From the NCBI RefSeq assembly GCF_016680995.1, contig NZ_JAEQMG010000011.1, positions 1 to 32,583 on the forward strand: DNA of 32,583 nt. The letters are read 5' to 3'. The notes beneath the pieces were generated by a model that did no database searches, was not told the origin of the DNA, and was given only the letters and a program-made list of their open reading frames with translations. Made by a program: the position numbers and the translations under genes. Position 1 is the first letter of the stretch; every line of letters begins with the position of its first letter. Of this stretch, positions 15,453 through 24,150 are shown in pieces. Origin of the DNA: Ruminococcus difficilis (GTDB lineage Bacteria; Bacillota_A; Clostridia; Oscillospirales; Acutalibacteraceae).

Positions 15453-15680
15453 TCAGGTCACGTTTGATTTCGACTGCTTTGATTTCATACGTCTGATAAA
15501 GGTAATAGTTACCATAATTACCACGAACAATACGAATCCGGCAAACACCCAAACAGCGGGATCAATAATAAGCGCATGTTTTTCAACTGTTAGAAGTCCG
15601 TTTTCCACATTTGATTCATCAAACGGAACGCGTTGTCCGGTCAGAACAAGGCGGTGAGTATTGATTATTCCTTTTGTGCG
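15453..15680 (-). pseudogene. Class C sortase, C-terminal fragment
   Basis: A 75-codon open stretch ends at a TGA (15453-15455) and is closed upstream by a TAG (15681-15683). It reads KGIINTHRLVLTGQRVPFDES, the end of a class C (pilus-type) sortase barrel just after the catalytic-cysteine strand. About 20 residues later comes a hydrophobic helix (AVWVFAGFVLFVVIMVTITFI) and a basic tail (RRMKSK), the C-terminal anchor of that class. The catalytic Cys and His regions are absent and the upstream sequence is AT-rich non-coding, so the gene is dead. It suggests the surface-protein locus once had its own sortase. Confidence 0.7.
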
Positions 15681-16179
15681 CTATGCTCAAATTACTTAAT
15701 TAATTTTAGCATTATCTGAACAATAATACTACTATAATTATCAGTTTTTAACCCTTTTGTAAAATATTCTTAAACATTATTAATAAAAAGATTTATATTA
15801 TTTATATATTTAATCTAAATCTGACAAATCAGAATAAAGACTTTCTCATTATTCGTATTTAGAAAAAACGCCGCTGTAAAAAACTCATAGAGGTATTTGT
15901 TAACCTATTTGATTTACATGAAAAAAGGCTGTTTTACTTAGGGCTCGATAAAACCGCAACGAAAAAAGAACACTTTTCTTCAAAATCTATTTTTCTGCTA
16001 TCTGATCGTCAGCAATTGTCCTGTAAAATAAATCGTTCTTTTTTTGAATGCTCTCCCTAACATTACGTGCTATCGAAAAAGTAATTGCTTTTTTTTACAA
16101 AATTCGTTCTTAACTTAAAGCATTTGATGGAGTTTTATATAAAATCATTATACAGGGACAAATACATCTTATAAAACAA
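15681..16179. other. AT-rich intergenic region
   Basis: About 500 bp of strongly AT-rich DNA, much richer in A+T than its neighbours. No credible gene, with many stops in all frames. Several short A/T-tract inverted repeats occur (for example around 16075-16100), but none has a convincing function. Confidence 0.5.
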
Positions 16180-16208
16180 TTGCTATTGAGAACGCAATAT
16201 GTTATACT
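16180..16208 (+). promoter_or_regulatory. Promoter of the 252-aa membrane protein
   Basis: TTGCTA (16180-16185) and TATACT (16203-16208) are 17 bp apart, 48 bp before the chosen ATG. Confidence 0.55.
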
Positions 16209-16255
16209 GCTACAGGCACAGAAAAATGTGTGTAAAAAATGAACGGGGAATAATC

Positions 16256-17014
16256 ATGTCAACTGATAACAAAGAACTTGAAACAATAGCTTCAGAGACA
16301 GAAACAGAAGAGGTCGAAGAAGCAACACCGAAAAAGAAAAAGCTGTTCACGGCAAAGCGAATTGAGGTAATCACAGCTATTTTCTTAGGCGTAACAGCGC
16401 TGCTCACGGCATGGGCAACCTGGATCGGCTCGCTTCACGGCGGCAATCAGGCAACCAATTTCACAAAGAGCAACAACCTCGCTTCCGAGGGAAACGCCGC
16501 TTATAACTCAGCTATGCAGATGTATCTCTCAGATCTGATGGCATGGAATACCGCGATCGATTATCAACTCGACGCTGAGGTTGCCAAAATGAAGGGCAAC
16601 GAAGAGGAAGCGAAAATCTATGAAGACAAAATGCACTATTTCATGCAGCAGAACAGCAGTCAGATCCTGAGTGATGCTATGAATCAGATGGACGATTCAA
16701 TGTCCTCTCCCTTTGAGGTAGAGGGAATGACCGATAAATACTTTGAGGAATCAAATAATCTTATCGCTCAGTCTCAGGAGCTTCTCGAGGAAGGCAAGCG
16801 CGACAACAGAAACGGCGACGCCTACAACCTTGTCAACGTTATCTATTCCGTTGTACTCTTCCTGTTAGGTATCGTCGGCGTGTTCAAGAACCTGCCGAAC
16901 CGCGTTGTAGTACTTTTTATCGCGATCGCAGGCGTTGTGCTCGCTACTATATATATGTTCACGATACCGCTGCCCACAGGATTTAATATCCTCAGCTTCT
17001 TCGGAATGGCTTAA
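16256..17014 (+). CDS. Uncharacterised three-helix membrane protein
   Basis: This 252-residue protein is of unknown function. A Glu/Thr-rich cytoplasmic tail and a KKKK block (26-29) precede one membrane helix (about 38-58). An extended, mostly helical and acidic segment follows (65-190; NNLASEGNAAYNSAMQMYLSDLMAWNTAID, many Met and Asn, coiled-coil-like). Two further helices (about 195-214 and 221-240) end the protein. The layout recalls DUF4337-type proteins, but I cannot confirm it. ATG 16256 follows GGGGAA by 5 nt; the longer in-frame start has no ribosome-binding site. It is monocistronic, with its own promoter and terminator. Confidence 0.75.
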   Translation: MSTDNKELETIASETETEEVEEATPKKKKLFTAKRIEVITAIFLGVTALLTAWATWIGSLHGGNQATNFTKSNNLASEGNAAYNSAMQMYLSDLMAWNTAIDYQLDAEVAKMKGNEEEAKIYEDKMHYFMQQNSSQILSDAMNQMDDSMSSPFEVEGMTDKYFEESNNLIAQSQELLEEGKRDNRNGDAYNLVNVIYSVVLFLLGIVGVFKNLPNRVVVLFIAIAGVVLATIYMFTIPLPTGFNILSFFGMA

Positions 17015-17024
17015 TTATCAGAAA

Positions 17025-17066
17025 ACACCCTGTGCCACGTTTTTTGGAACGCAGGGTGATTTTTTA
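17025..17066 (+). terminator. Rho-independent terminator
   Basis: CACCCTG (17026-17032) pairs with CAGGGTG (17052-17058), with an inner CGTT/AACG stem, then six T. It ends the membrane-protein transcript. Confidence 0.85.
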
Positions 17067-17091
17067 CGTTTTTGCCCATGACATATTGATA

Positions 17092-17120
17092 TTGAATTTT
17101 CAGCCCGTTTGTGTTATGAT
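17092..17120 (+). promoter_or_regulatory. luxS promoter
   Basis: TTGAAT (17092-17097) and TATGAT (17115-17120) are 17 bp apart, 45 bp before the luxS start. Confidence 0.6.
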
Positions 17121-17165
17121 TTAACCACACAGATAATACGTTATATAATGAAAGGTGTTATGGAC

Positions 17166-17690
17166 ATGAAAATGATACAGAGCTTCTCCGTAGACCATAC
17201 AGCCATTGTCCCGGGCATATTTCTCAGCCGTGAGGACATTGTCGGCGACAGCATTGTGACAACCTATGATATAAGACTGAAAAGACCGAACAGAGAACCC
17301 GTTATCGATGTGGCGGCTATGCATTCGCTCGAGCACATCATCGCGACCTTTCTCAGAAATGACCCCGACTGGAAGGACGAGGTTATCTACTGGGGTCCCA
17401 TGGGGTGTCTGACAGGCTTTTACCTCATTCTCAAGGGCAGCCGCTCTCCCCGTGAGATTTATGAATTGTTGCTGAGAGCCTTCAGATCGGTCAACGACGC
17501 TCAGGAGGTTCCCGGCGCCGCTCCAGTAAACTGCGGTCATTACCTCATGCACAACCTCGGAATGGCAAAATGGTACGCGGCGGAATTCGCTGACTACCTC
17601 GAAGCAAACCGGGATAATTCCAAAATCTTTGAGTACCCGAAGGCTGAACGGCTTGTAACTGACGACGGACAGCATTTCTACGACTCGTAA
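17166..17690 (+). CDS. luxS: S-ribosylhomocysteine lyase (LuxS)
   Basis: LuxS splits S-ribosylhomocysteine into homocysteine and DPD, the precursor of AI-2, in the activated methyl cycle. The 174-residue protein has the metal-binding HSLEH motif (53-57) with the catalytic Glu. GPMGCLTGFYL (78-88) holds the catalytic Cys81, and the third metal ligand, Cys123, is in NCGHYLMHNLGMAKWYA. ATG 17166 is preferred, since AAAGGTG ends 8 nt upstream; ATG 17160 would leave only 2 nt. The gene stands alone between its own promoter and terminator, with no methyl-cycle partner beside it. Confidence 0.95.
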   Translation: MKMIQSFSVDHTAIVPGIFLSREDIVGDSIVTTYDIRLKRPNREPVIDVAAMHSLEHIIATFLRNDPDWKDEVIYWGPMGCLTGFYLILKGSRSPREIYELLLRAFRSVNDAQEVPGAAPVNCGHYLMHNLGMAKWYAAEFADYLEANRDNSKIFEYPKAERLVTDDGQHFYDS

Positions 17691-17701
17691 TAACAAATAT
17701 C

Positions 17702-17732
17702 AAGCGCTTGCCTGAGTGGCAGGCGCTTTTTT
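17702..17732 (+). terminator. Rho-independent terminator after luxS
   Basis: AGCGC-t-TGCC pairs with GGCA-g-GCGCT around a 5-nt loop, followed by a T-run. Confidence 0.85.
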
Positions 17733-17803
17733 CATCGTTTTAAAAAATATTATTTCATTTAAGGATTATTTAATAATTTCTCCGCTATACTCATGCTGTA
17801 AGG

Positions 17804-17831
17804 TTCACAAGAGCAATTTTTGTGATACAAT
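17804..17831 (+). promoter_or_regulatory. ABC-transporter operon promoter with operator-like dyad
   Basis: TTCACA (17804-17809) and TACAAT (17826-17831) are 16 bp apart. A perfect TCACAA-N9-TTGTGA dyad (17805-17810 and 17820-17825) fills the space between them. A bound regulator there would block or reshape the promoter. Confidence 0.5.
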
Positions 17832-17853
17832 ATACTCAGTAAGGAGAATGCGT

Positions 17854-20226
17854 ATGTTTTTTGACATTTTGAAACGCGACTTGAAACGCAAAAAGACAAT
17901 GAATATCATCATTTTGCTCTTTGTCATCTTGTCTGTGATGTTCGTTTCCTCGAGCGTGACAAATCTGACGGCGGTGACCGGCTCGCTCGACAGCTTTTTT
18001 GACAAGGCAGGAGTCGGCGACTATATGACCTTTGAGCGCAGCGGCGGCAGCGTGACGGTAAAGGACGCTGTGAAGAACGCCGAGGGTGTGACAGAGTTCA
18101 GACAGGAGGAATGCATCTTCCTGTCAGGTCACAAGTTCATCGGACGTAAAACGGCGCAGGATACTCAGAACGCAGCAAACACCAGTCTCGCGAGCTGTCT
18201 TTCACATCAGATCGAAAAATATTATGACGGCAGCGACAATGAAATAACAGAGGTAGCTGACGGCGAGGTTTATGTGCGCCGGTCATTACTCGACAACAGC
18301 AACGCGAAGGTCGGCGACAAGGTTGAGCTGACGGTCAGCAATGTCACCCGGACCTTTACGGTAAAGGATACGCTCAAGGACGCGGTGCTCGGCTCGCGCA
18401 TGATGGGCAACGCGAGGTTCCTGCTCTCGGAGAACGACTACAAGGCGTTTGAAAAAGCAGAACCTATCGAGCCGTATCTGTTCTACATCAGCTTTATTAA
18501 CACCACAGATCTTCCCGCGCTGCAAAAGGCTCTGACCGCCTGTGACGCTGTGGCTTTCGGCGGCGACCGCTCGCTGATAGAATTTACATATATAATGGAA
18601 ATGATCATCGCGGGCATTCTGCTCATCGTCAGCATCGCGCTGATTCTGATCGCGGTCGTGATCCTGCGCTTCACTATCAGCTTTACGCTAAGCGAGGAAT
18701 ACCGTCAGATCGGAATTATGAAGGCGATCGGTATTCCGAACGGCAAAATCCGCTCGCTATATCTTGTAAAATATCTCGCGATCTCGATTGCCGGCGCTGT
18801 GATCGGTTTTGCGGTTTCGATCCCGTTCGGCAGTATGCTGCTGAAAATGGTTTCGCAGAGCATCGTGATGGACAACTCGGGCACCGTTATTCTCAGTATT
18901 CTCTGTGCGGCTGCGGTTGTCGGTATCATCGTGCTGTTCTGCTTTTTCAGCACACGCAAGGTGAAAAAATTCACGCCCGTTGACGCTATCCGAAGCGGCA
19001 CAACAGGCGAAAGATACAAAAAGAAGGGTATCATCAGGCTCGGCAAAAAGCCCGTAAAACCTGTATTCTTCATGGCCGTCAACGATATTCTCAGCAGCCC
19101 GAAGCGGTTTCTGATCATGCTGTTCACCTTCTTTGTGGGAATTTCCATGCTTATGGTTTGCCTGAATATTTCCTCCACAATGCAGAGCGGAAAGCTGCTC
19201 GGCTGGATCAATATGGCTGAGTGCGATCTGGCTTTAGTTGAATCGGGCTCGCTTGAGAAATACATGGTAGATGAAGGCAGAAAAAGGCTTGATGAAAGAA
19301 TCGCTGAAATTGAATCCGACCTTGCAGAAAAAAGCTGGGAAGCTGACTGCTTTGTTGAAACGATTTCGAACGTCGTCGTTATCAAGGGCGACACCGAACT
19401 GAAAACACACGGCACTGAGGGTATCAACATGACTACCGACGAATATCTGTATCTCGACGGTACCGCTCCGCAGAACAAGCATGAGATCGCCGTGTCATAT
19501 ATTATCGCGGACAAATTAGGCGCGGAAATCGGAGATACCGTCACGGTAAAAACCGCCGATGAAGAAACAGAGTGCATGATTACGGCGACGTACCAGACAA
19601 TGATGTCCATGGGCGACAACATACGCCTGTATCCCGGACAGACCTACGGTTTCAAAAATCTTGTCGGCTTAAACGATTTTCAGGTTCGTTTCCGCGACAA
19701 CCCGGACGATTCCGAAATACAAAAGAGAATGGATACGATCAGGGAAATGTACCCCGGCGACAAGGTTATGAGCGCGGGCGGTTATGTGGACTACTGCGTC
19801 GGCGGCGTCGGCGGAATAATGGACGATGTTACTAATCTGCTGCTCCCGATCATCATACTGATCGACATTCTGGTCGCGGTACTGCTTGAAAAGAGTTTTC
19901 TCACAAAGGAACGCGGTGAGATAGCGATGCTCAAGGCTATCGGCTTTAAAAACCGTTCAATAATATTCTGGCAGACGCTCAGAATCGCGATCATTATGAT
20001 TGCGGCGGTACTGCTCTCTGTCGCTCTCGCCGACCCAATCGGCAAGCTTGCGACAGGCGGTATTTTCCAGATGATGGGCGCGAAAAACATTATCTTTGAC
20101 ACCGACGTACTCAAAACCTGCATCATATATCCCGCTATCGTCTTTGCGGCAACGGTTTTCAGTGTATTCCTGACTGCGCTCGGGATACGCAAGGTCAATT
20201 CAAACGAAATCAACACTGTTGAGTAA
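17854..20226 (+). CDS. ABC transporter permease with two FtsX domains
   Basis: This 790-residue membrane protein of the MacB/FtsX-like permease group has one N-terminal helix (about 18-38), then a long extracytoplasmic domain (to about 235). Three helices follow, with the EEYRQIGIMKAIGIPNGKI coupling motif between the first two. A fifth helix opens the second half (near 425), a second extracytoplasmic domain spans about 445-650, and three last helices carry the matching TKERGEIAMLKAIGFKNRSI motif. Such proteins export or sense peptides and lipids at the membrane rather than import nutrients. ATG 17854 has AAGGAG 7 nt upstream. It is the first gene of a four-gene operon with its ATPase, response regulator and kinase. 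Confidence 0.9.
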   Translation: MFFDILKRDLKRKKTMNIIILLFVILSVMFVSSSVTNLTAVTGSLDSFFDKAGVGDYMTFERSGGSVTVKDAVKNAEGVTEFRQEECIFLSGHKFIGRKTAQDTQNAANTSLASCLSHQIEKYYDGSDNEITEVADGEVYVRRSLLDNSNAKVGDKVELTVSNVTRTFTVKDTLKDAVLGSRMMGNARFLLSENDYKAFEKAEPIEPYLFYISFINTTDLPALQKALTACDAVAFGGDRSLIEFTYIMEMIIAGILLIVSIALILIAVVILRFTISFTLSEEYRQIGIMKAIGIPNGKIRSLYLVKYLAISIAGAVIGFAVSIPFGSMLLKMVSQSIVMDNSGTVILSILCAAAVVGIIVLFCFFSTRKVKKFTPVDAIRSGTTGERYKKKGIIRLGKKPVKPVFFMAVNDILSSPKRFLIMLFTFFVGISMLMVCLNISSTMQSGKLLGWINMAECDLALVESGSLEKYMVDEGRKRLDERIAEIESDLAEKSWEADCFVETISNVVVIKGDTELKTHGTEGINMTTDEYLYLDGTAPQNKHEIAVSYIIADKLGAEIGDTVTVKTADEETECMITATYQTMMSMGDNIRLYPGQTYGFKNLVGLNDFQVRFRDNPDDSEIQKRMDTIREMYPGDKVMSAGGYVDYCVGGVGGIMDDVTNLLLPIIILIDILVAVLLEKSFLTKERGEIAMLKAIGFKNRSIIFWQTLRIAIIMIAAVLLSVALADPIGKLATGGIFQMMGAKNIIFDTDVLKTCIIYPAIVFAATVFSVFLTALGIRKVNSNEINTVE

Positions 20227-20256
20227 GGCGCCGGTGGGCACGTTCTGCGCCTTTTG
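20225..20256 (+). terminator. Weak intra-operon hairpin
   Basis: AAGGCGC (20225-20231) pairs with GCGCCTT (20247-20253) and is followed by a short T-run. It sits between permease and ATPase genes that must be co-expressed, so it may only attenuate or protect mRNA ends. Confidence 0.4.
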
Positions 20257-20328
20257 TAAACTCACCAATCAGGGAAATGTTCATCAACAGCGCGTCAAAC
20301 GATCGATTTATCAAGAAAGAGGATTACT

Positions 20329-21084
20329 ATGGCTAAAATTATTGAAGTGAAAGACCTTTGTAAAACATATATCACCAACAAAAGACAGAACAACGTCCTG
20401 CGCAACGTCAGCTTCTCAATCGACGAGGGCGAGATGGTCGCCGTGATGGGGCCGTCAGGCTCGGGCAAGTCTACCCTGCTCTACACCGTTTCGGGAATGG
20501 ACAGCATGACCGCGGGTACGGTTCTCTTCGGCGGTAAAAACATCTCCGCGCTCAAGCCCACTCAGCTTGCGGCGCTCAGACTTGACGAAATGGGCTTTAT
20601 CTTTCAGCAGATGTATATGCTCAAGAATCTCTCGGTACTCGACAACATCATTCTTCCGGCGCGCCAGTCAAAAGCCAACACTCTCTCCGCGAAGGAAAAG
20701 CTCGAGCGCGGCAAGGAGCTTATGCGTAAGCTCGGAATCATTGAAATCGCCGACAATGACATCAACGAGGTATCCGGCGGTCAGCTTCAAAGGGCATGTA
20801 TCTGCCGCAGCATGATCAACAGTCCCAAGATGATTTTCGCCGACGAGCCGACAGGCGCGCTCAACCGTCAGAGCTCCAACGAGGTTATGGAGGAGCTGTG
20901 TAAAATCAACGCGGACGGCACCACAATCATGCTCGTGACCCACGACGCGAAGGTCGCCGCAAAATGCTCGCGCGTGCTTTATATTGTTGACGGGAATATT
21001 CAGGGAGAGTATAATTTAGAGGGCAGCGACGAGAGAACAAAGGAACGCGCCCTGAACAACTGGCTGCTTGAGCAGGGCTGGTAA
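20329..21084 (+). CDS. ABC transporter ATP-binding protein (MacB/LolD/BceA-type)
   Basis: This 251-residue ATPase partners the FtsX-type permease. It has Walker A GPSGSGKST (41-49), a Q-loop in FIFQQMYML, the signature VSGGQLQRACICRSMI, Walker B MIFADEPTGAL and a switch-region His in LVTHDAKVA. These sequences match the MacB/LolD/BceA branch of the family. GAAAGAGG lies just before ATG 20329. About 100 bp with a weak hairpin separates it from the permease, and 22 bp from the response regulator. Confidence 0.92.
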   Translation: MAKIIEVKDLCKTYITNKRQNNVLRNVSFSIDEGEMVAVMGPSGSGKSTLLYTVSGMDSMTAGTVLFGGKNISALKPTQLAALRLDEMGFIFQQMYMLKNLSVLDNIILPARQSKANTLSAKEKLERGKELMRKLGIIEIADNDINEVSGGQLQRACICRSMINSPKMIFADEPTGALNRQSSNEVMEELCKINADGTTIMLVTHDAKVAAKCSRVLYIVDGNIQGEYNLEGSDERTKERALNNWLLEQGW

Positions 21085-21106
21085 TCGGATTTTGGAGTGA
21101 AAAGAA

Positions 21107-21772
21107 ATGGTCGACATTCTTGTTGTAGAGGATAATATCGAAATGGCAGCGCTGCTGTGCGATTTTCTGGAAGCTGACGGCTATTCGGTAAAGCACTGTG
21201 CGGACGGCGACAGCTCCGTAAACTCCTTTGAATCGGAAGGCGCAAGGCTGGTGATACTCGATATTATGCTGCCCTCCCTGGACGGTTTCGCGGTCTGCCG
21301 CAAAATACGCGAGAACGCCAATACCCCGATCATCATTGTCAGCGCGAAAACCGAAAAGGACGACAAGCTCAACGGTCTGATCCTCGGCGCGGACGACTAC
21401 ATCGAGAAGCCGTATGACATCGATATTCTGCTCGCAAAAATAAAGGGCATCTTCACGCGGCGTTATCAGACAGACATTCTCTCAGACGGATTCCTGAAAA
21501 TCAACAAGAGCAAGCGCATTGCATACAAGGGAAACACACCTCTCGACCTCAGACAAAAGGAGTTTGACCTGCTTCTGCTGCTCGCCGAAAACGCCGGCAA
21601 AACTCTCAGCAAGGATTATCTGTTCAATCAGATTTGGGGCTTTGACAGCTTTTCCGAACCGCAGACGCTGACGGTTCACATCAAATGGCTCAGACAGAAG
21701 ATTGAAGCCAACCCAAAAAAGCCCGAACACATTGTGACTGTCTGGGGCGTCGGGTACCGCTACGAGAGGTAA
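21107..21772 (+). CDS. OmpR-family response regulator
   Basis: This 221-residue protein has a receiver domain with acidic pair E8/D9, phospho-acceptor Asp52 in LDIMLPSLDG and Lys in SAKTEKDD. A winged-helix DNA-binding domain follows (about 130-221), with PLDLRQKEFDLLLLLAEN and TVHIKWLRQKIEANP. It has GGAGTG 8 nt before the start, and the kinase starts 2 nt after its stop. Its likely targets are the ABC genes just upstream. Confidence 0.93.
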   Translation: MVDILVVEDNIEMAALLCDFLEADGYSVKHCADGDSSVNSFESEGARLVILDIMLPSLDGFAVCRKIRENANTPIIIVSAKTEKDDKLNGLILGADDYIEKPYDIDILLAKIKGIFTRRYQTDILSDGFLKINKSKRIAYKGNTPLDLRQKEFDLLLLLAENAGKTLSKDYLFNQIWGFDSFSEPQTLTVHIKWLRQKIEANPKKPEHIVTVWGVGYRYER

Positions 21773-21774
21773 TT

Positions 21775-22995
21775 ATGAAAAGCTATATCAAACTGACGGT
21801 TGCCGTCATCGCTCTGATCGCGGTGATTTTTACAGGAGCGAATTTCATTTTAAATAACGCAGGCAAGGGTGACGAAGGTCGCCCTTATCGCGTTGAGGCG
21901 CAGAGAATCGCCGTAAAAATAGAAAACGGCGATGACTATTCCCTGTCCGACTATCCGACTATCACAAATGTTGAAAAGCTGACAGACGGCTTCAAGAGCG
22001 GCGACAGCGACTATCTTGTCAAGGATATCGGCGGCACTCTCTACCGCTTTGACTATTCATATAATTCCGACAACAGCACCGCAGTCAGGCTGTTCAACAT
22101 CAGCTTCGGAGTTGTGGCGGCGTTTGTGCTCGTTCTGATGGCGGTTCTCTTCATCAGGATCATCAGACCGTTTGAAAAAATCAGCGATTATCCCACGGAG
22201 CTTGCGAAGGGCAATCTGACGGCGCCGCTTAAGGAAAGCAAGGACAATTATTTCGGCAGGTTTTTGTGGGGACTTGACCTGCTCCGCGAAAAGCTCGAAA
22301 GTCAAAAATCAGCCGAGCTTGAGCTGCAAAAGCAAAACAAGACGATGGTGCTCTCACTCTCGCACGACATAAAAACTCCTCTCGGCGTGATTGAGCTGTA
22401 CGCAAAGGCGCTCGAAAAGGGCTTGTACAAGGACGAGCAAAAGAAGCTCGAGGTCGCGCGGAACATCAACGGAAAGTGCGAGGAAATACGCGGCTATGTG
22501 GACGGAATCGTCAAAGCTTCAAGCGGCGACTTTCTGAATCTGGAAGTGCATAATGGCGAGTTTTATCTCTCGGCGCTGATAAGCCAAATCAAAGCATTCT
22601 ACACCGACAAGCTGAACCTGCTGAAAATCGACTTTTCCATTGAGAGCTTTTCCGATTGTATCCTGTCTGGCGATTTGGAAAGGTGCGTTGAGGTTCTGCA
22701 AAACATCATCGAAAACGCCGTGAAATACGGCAATGGCAAGGAAATATCTATTGCTTTCTCGAGAGAGGACGACTGTCAGCTCGTACATATCCGCAACAGC
22801 GGCTGTACTCTCAGCGAAAACGAGCTGCCGCATATTTTCGACAGCTTCTGGCGCGGCTCAAATACCGGAAGCAACAGCGGCAGCGGCTTGGGACTTTACA
22901 TCTGCCGCACACTGATGAGAAAAATGAACGGAGATATTTTTGCAGAAATCGACGGCGGCGACATGATCGTCACCGCGGTTTTTACAATCGCATAA
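21775..22995 (+). CDS. Sensor histidine kinase
   Basis: The kinase has 406 residues. Helix 1 (about 5-28), an external domain of ~75 residues (30-105) and helix 2 (about 108-130) are followed by a HAMP-like linker, then a HisKA domain with the phospho-acceptor His197 in LSLSHDIKTPLG. The ATPase domain has NIIENAVKYG, an HIFDSFWRGSN box and GSGLGLYICR. It is downstream of its regulator. Small-domain kinases next to MacB/Bce-like transporters commonly respond to antimicrobial peptides; the signal here is not known. Confidence 0.92.
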   Translation: MKSYIKLTVAVIALIAVIFTGANFILNNAGKGDEGRPYRVEAQRIAVKIENGDDYSLSDYPTITNVEKLTDGFKSGDSDYLVKDIGGTLYRFDYSYNSDNSTAVRLFNISFGVVAAFVLVLMAVLFIRIIRPFEKISDYPTELAKGNLTAPLKESKDNYFGRFLWGLDLLREKLESQKSAELELQKQNKTMVLSLSHDIKTPLGVIELYAKALEKGLYKDEQKKLEVARNINGKCEEIRGYVDGIVKASSGDFLNLEVHNGEFYLSALISQIKAFYTDKLNLLKIDFSIESFSDCILSGDLERCVEVLQNIIENAVKYGNGKEISIAFSREDDCQLVHIRNSGCTLSENELPHIFDSFWRGSNTGSNSGSGLGLYICRTLMRKMNGDIFAEIDGGDMIVTAVFTIA

Positions 22996-22997
22996 AA

Positions 22998-23041
22998 ATA
23001 AAAAATCCTCAGCAGGTCATTCTTGCTGAGGATTGATTTTT
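22998..23041. terminator. Bidirectional Rho-independent terminator
   Basis: AATCCTCAGCA (23004-23014) and TGCTGAGGATT (23024-23034) form an 11-bp stem, flanked by an A-tract on the left and a T-tract on the right. It serves the kinase transcript (plus) and the converging serine hydrolase (minus). Confidence 0.9.
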
Positions 23042-24119
23042 ATTGGATTATGTTTTTCAGCAGCGCTCCCGGTAAGGAATCAATATAGGTCTGTGCCGAG
23101 CTCTTGTTGCTCGAAACAAACAGTCTCAGACCGCGCTCGACGTTGATATAGTCGATTGAGTTATATGTGCCGATAGCGCCCGGGTGACCCGTACCGCCGT
23201 CAAACATCTTCATCAGTCCGTAGCCGTAGCCTGTGCCCGCGTCGGGCGAATAGTTCTCTGTCATCTCGAGGAAGGTTTCCTTTGAAATCAGCTTGCCCTC
23301 GGAAATTGCCGACATCCACGCATCCATATCCGCAGCGTTTGATGCGATATCGCCCGCGCCGTTGGAAAGACCTGTTTCAATCACATTGCCGTTATCCTCA
23401 CCCCTCGTAAGTCCTTCAGCCCATGCGGGATTGTCCTTTACCTCCTCGACAAAGCCCGAGTGAGTCATCTTGAGCGGCTCAAAAATATTCTCGCGCACAA
23501 AGTCGTGATAGCGCTTTCCCGAAACCTGCTTGACAATATCAGCGAGCAGGAAGTAGTTCGAGTTGGAATAGGCGTATTTCGAATCAGGCTCAAACTTGAG
23601 CGGCTGCGCGAAAATCCACTCCTTGACGGCGGCTATATTCTCGTCCTCGGTATTGTCGAAGGAAACGCCGTCGCACGTCGCTTCGTTCACCATGTCAATT
23701 ATTCCCGAGCGCATTGTGAGCAGGTTCTTCACAGTCATGTCCTTCCCCACTTCGTACTCGGGGAAATATTTTTCGAGCTTATCGTCAACGCTTAGCTTGC
23801 CCTGCTCGCGCAGCATCATTATCGAGGTCGCGCAGAACTGCTTGGAAACGGAACCGATGTACATTGAGGAATCGATGGTGAGGTCGTTATTGCTCTTGTC
23901 CTTGCCGTTGACATACTGATAGATGACCTCGCCGTTTTTCGTCAGGCTGGCAACTCCTTTGAAGTTGTTTCTTTTCAGAACGCCGTCCATCGCTTCCTTC
24001 TGGTCAGCGGTTATTGCGGCAGCGGTCGTCTGTTCGGTGTCCGACGGGCTGACATTTGAACACGCAGCGGTCGAACAAATAATCATTACTGAGGAAATTA
24101 TAGCGATAAGCTTTTTCAT
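23040..24119 (-). CDS. Beta-lactamase-fold serine hydrolase lipoprotein
   Basis: This 359-residue lipoprotein has the lipobox STAAC (Cys20). The mature domain is of the class C beta-lactamase/DD-peptidase-like family (PF00144). The SxxK motif is S90-VSK93 in YIGSVSKQF, the YxN motif is Y184-SN in YAYSNSNY, and the third box is HPG (311-313) in GTGHPGAIG rather than KTG. Such proteins act on the outer face of the membrane as peptidases, esterases or amide hydrolases; true beta-lactam resistance is not implied. ATG 24119 has AAGGAG 7 nt upstream; a longer start at 24152 would overlap the -10 box. Its end overlaps the shared terminator. Confidence 0.9.
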   Translation of the reverse strand: MKKLIAIISSVMIICSTAACSNVSPSDTEQTTAAAITADQKEAMDGVLKRNNFKGVASLTKNGEVIYQYVNGKDKSNNDLTIDSSMYIGSVSKQFCATSIMMLREQGKLSVDDKLEKYFPEYEVGKDMTVKNLLTMRSGIIDMVNEATCDGVSFDNTEDENIAAVKEWIFAQPLKFEPDSKYAYSNSNYFLLADIVKQVSGKRYHDFVRENIFEPLKMTHSGFVEEVKDNPAWAEGLTRGEDNGNVIETGLSNGAGDIASNAADMDAWMSAISEGKLISKETFLEMTENYSPDAGTGYGYGLMKMFDGGTGHPGAIGTYNSIDYINVERGLRLFVSSNKSSAQTYIDSLPGALLKNIIQ

Positions 24120-24150
24120 ATAAATACTCCTTTTATCAGCTTTTTTATTC

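Noticed and set aside
18705..19622. 305-codon minus-strand frame
   Set aside because: Antisense to the ABC permease; hydrophobic and Ser-rich composition reflects the permease's codons.
23040..24119. Beta-lactamase (antibiotic resistance) call
   Set aside because: SxxK and YxN are present, but many housekeeping hydrolases and peptidases share them and the third box is HPG; resistance is not supported.
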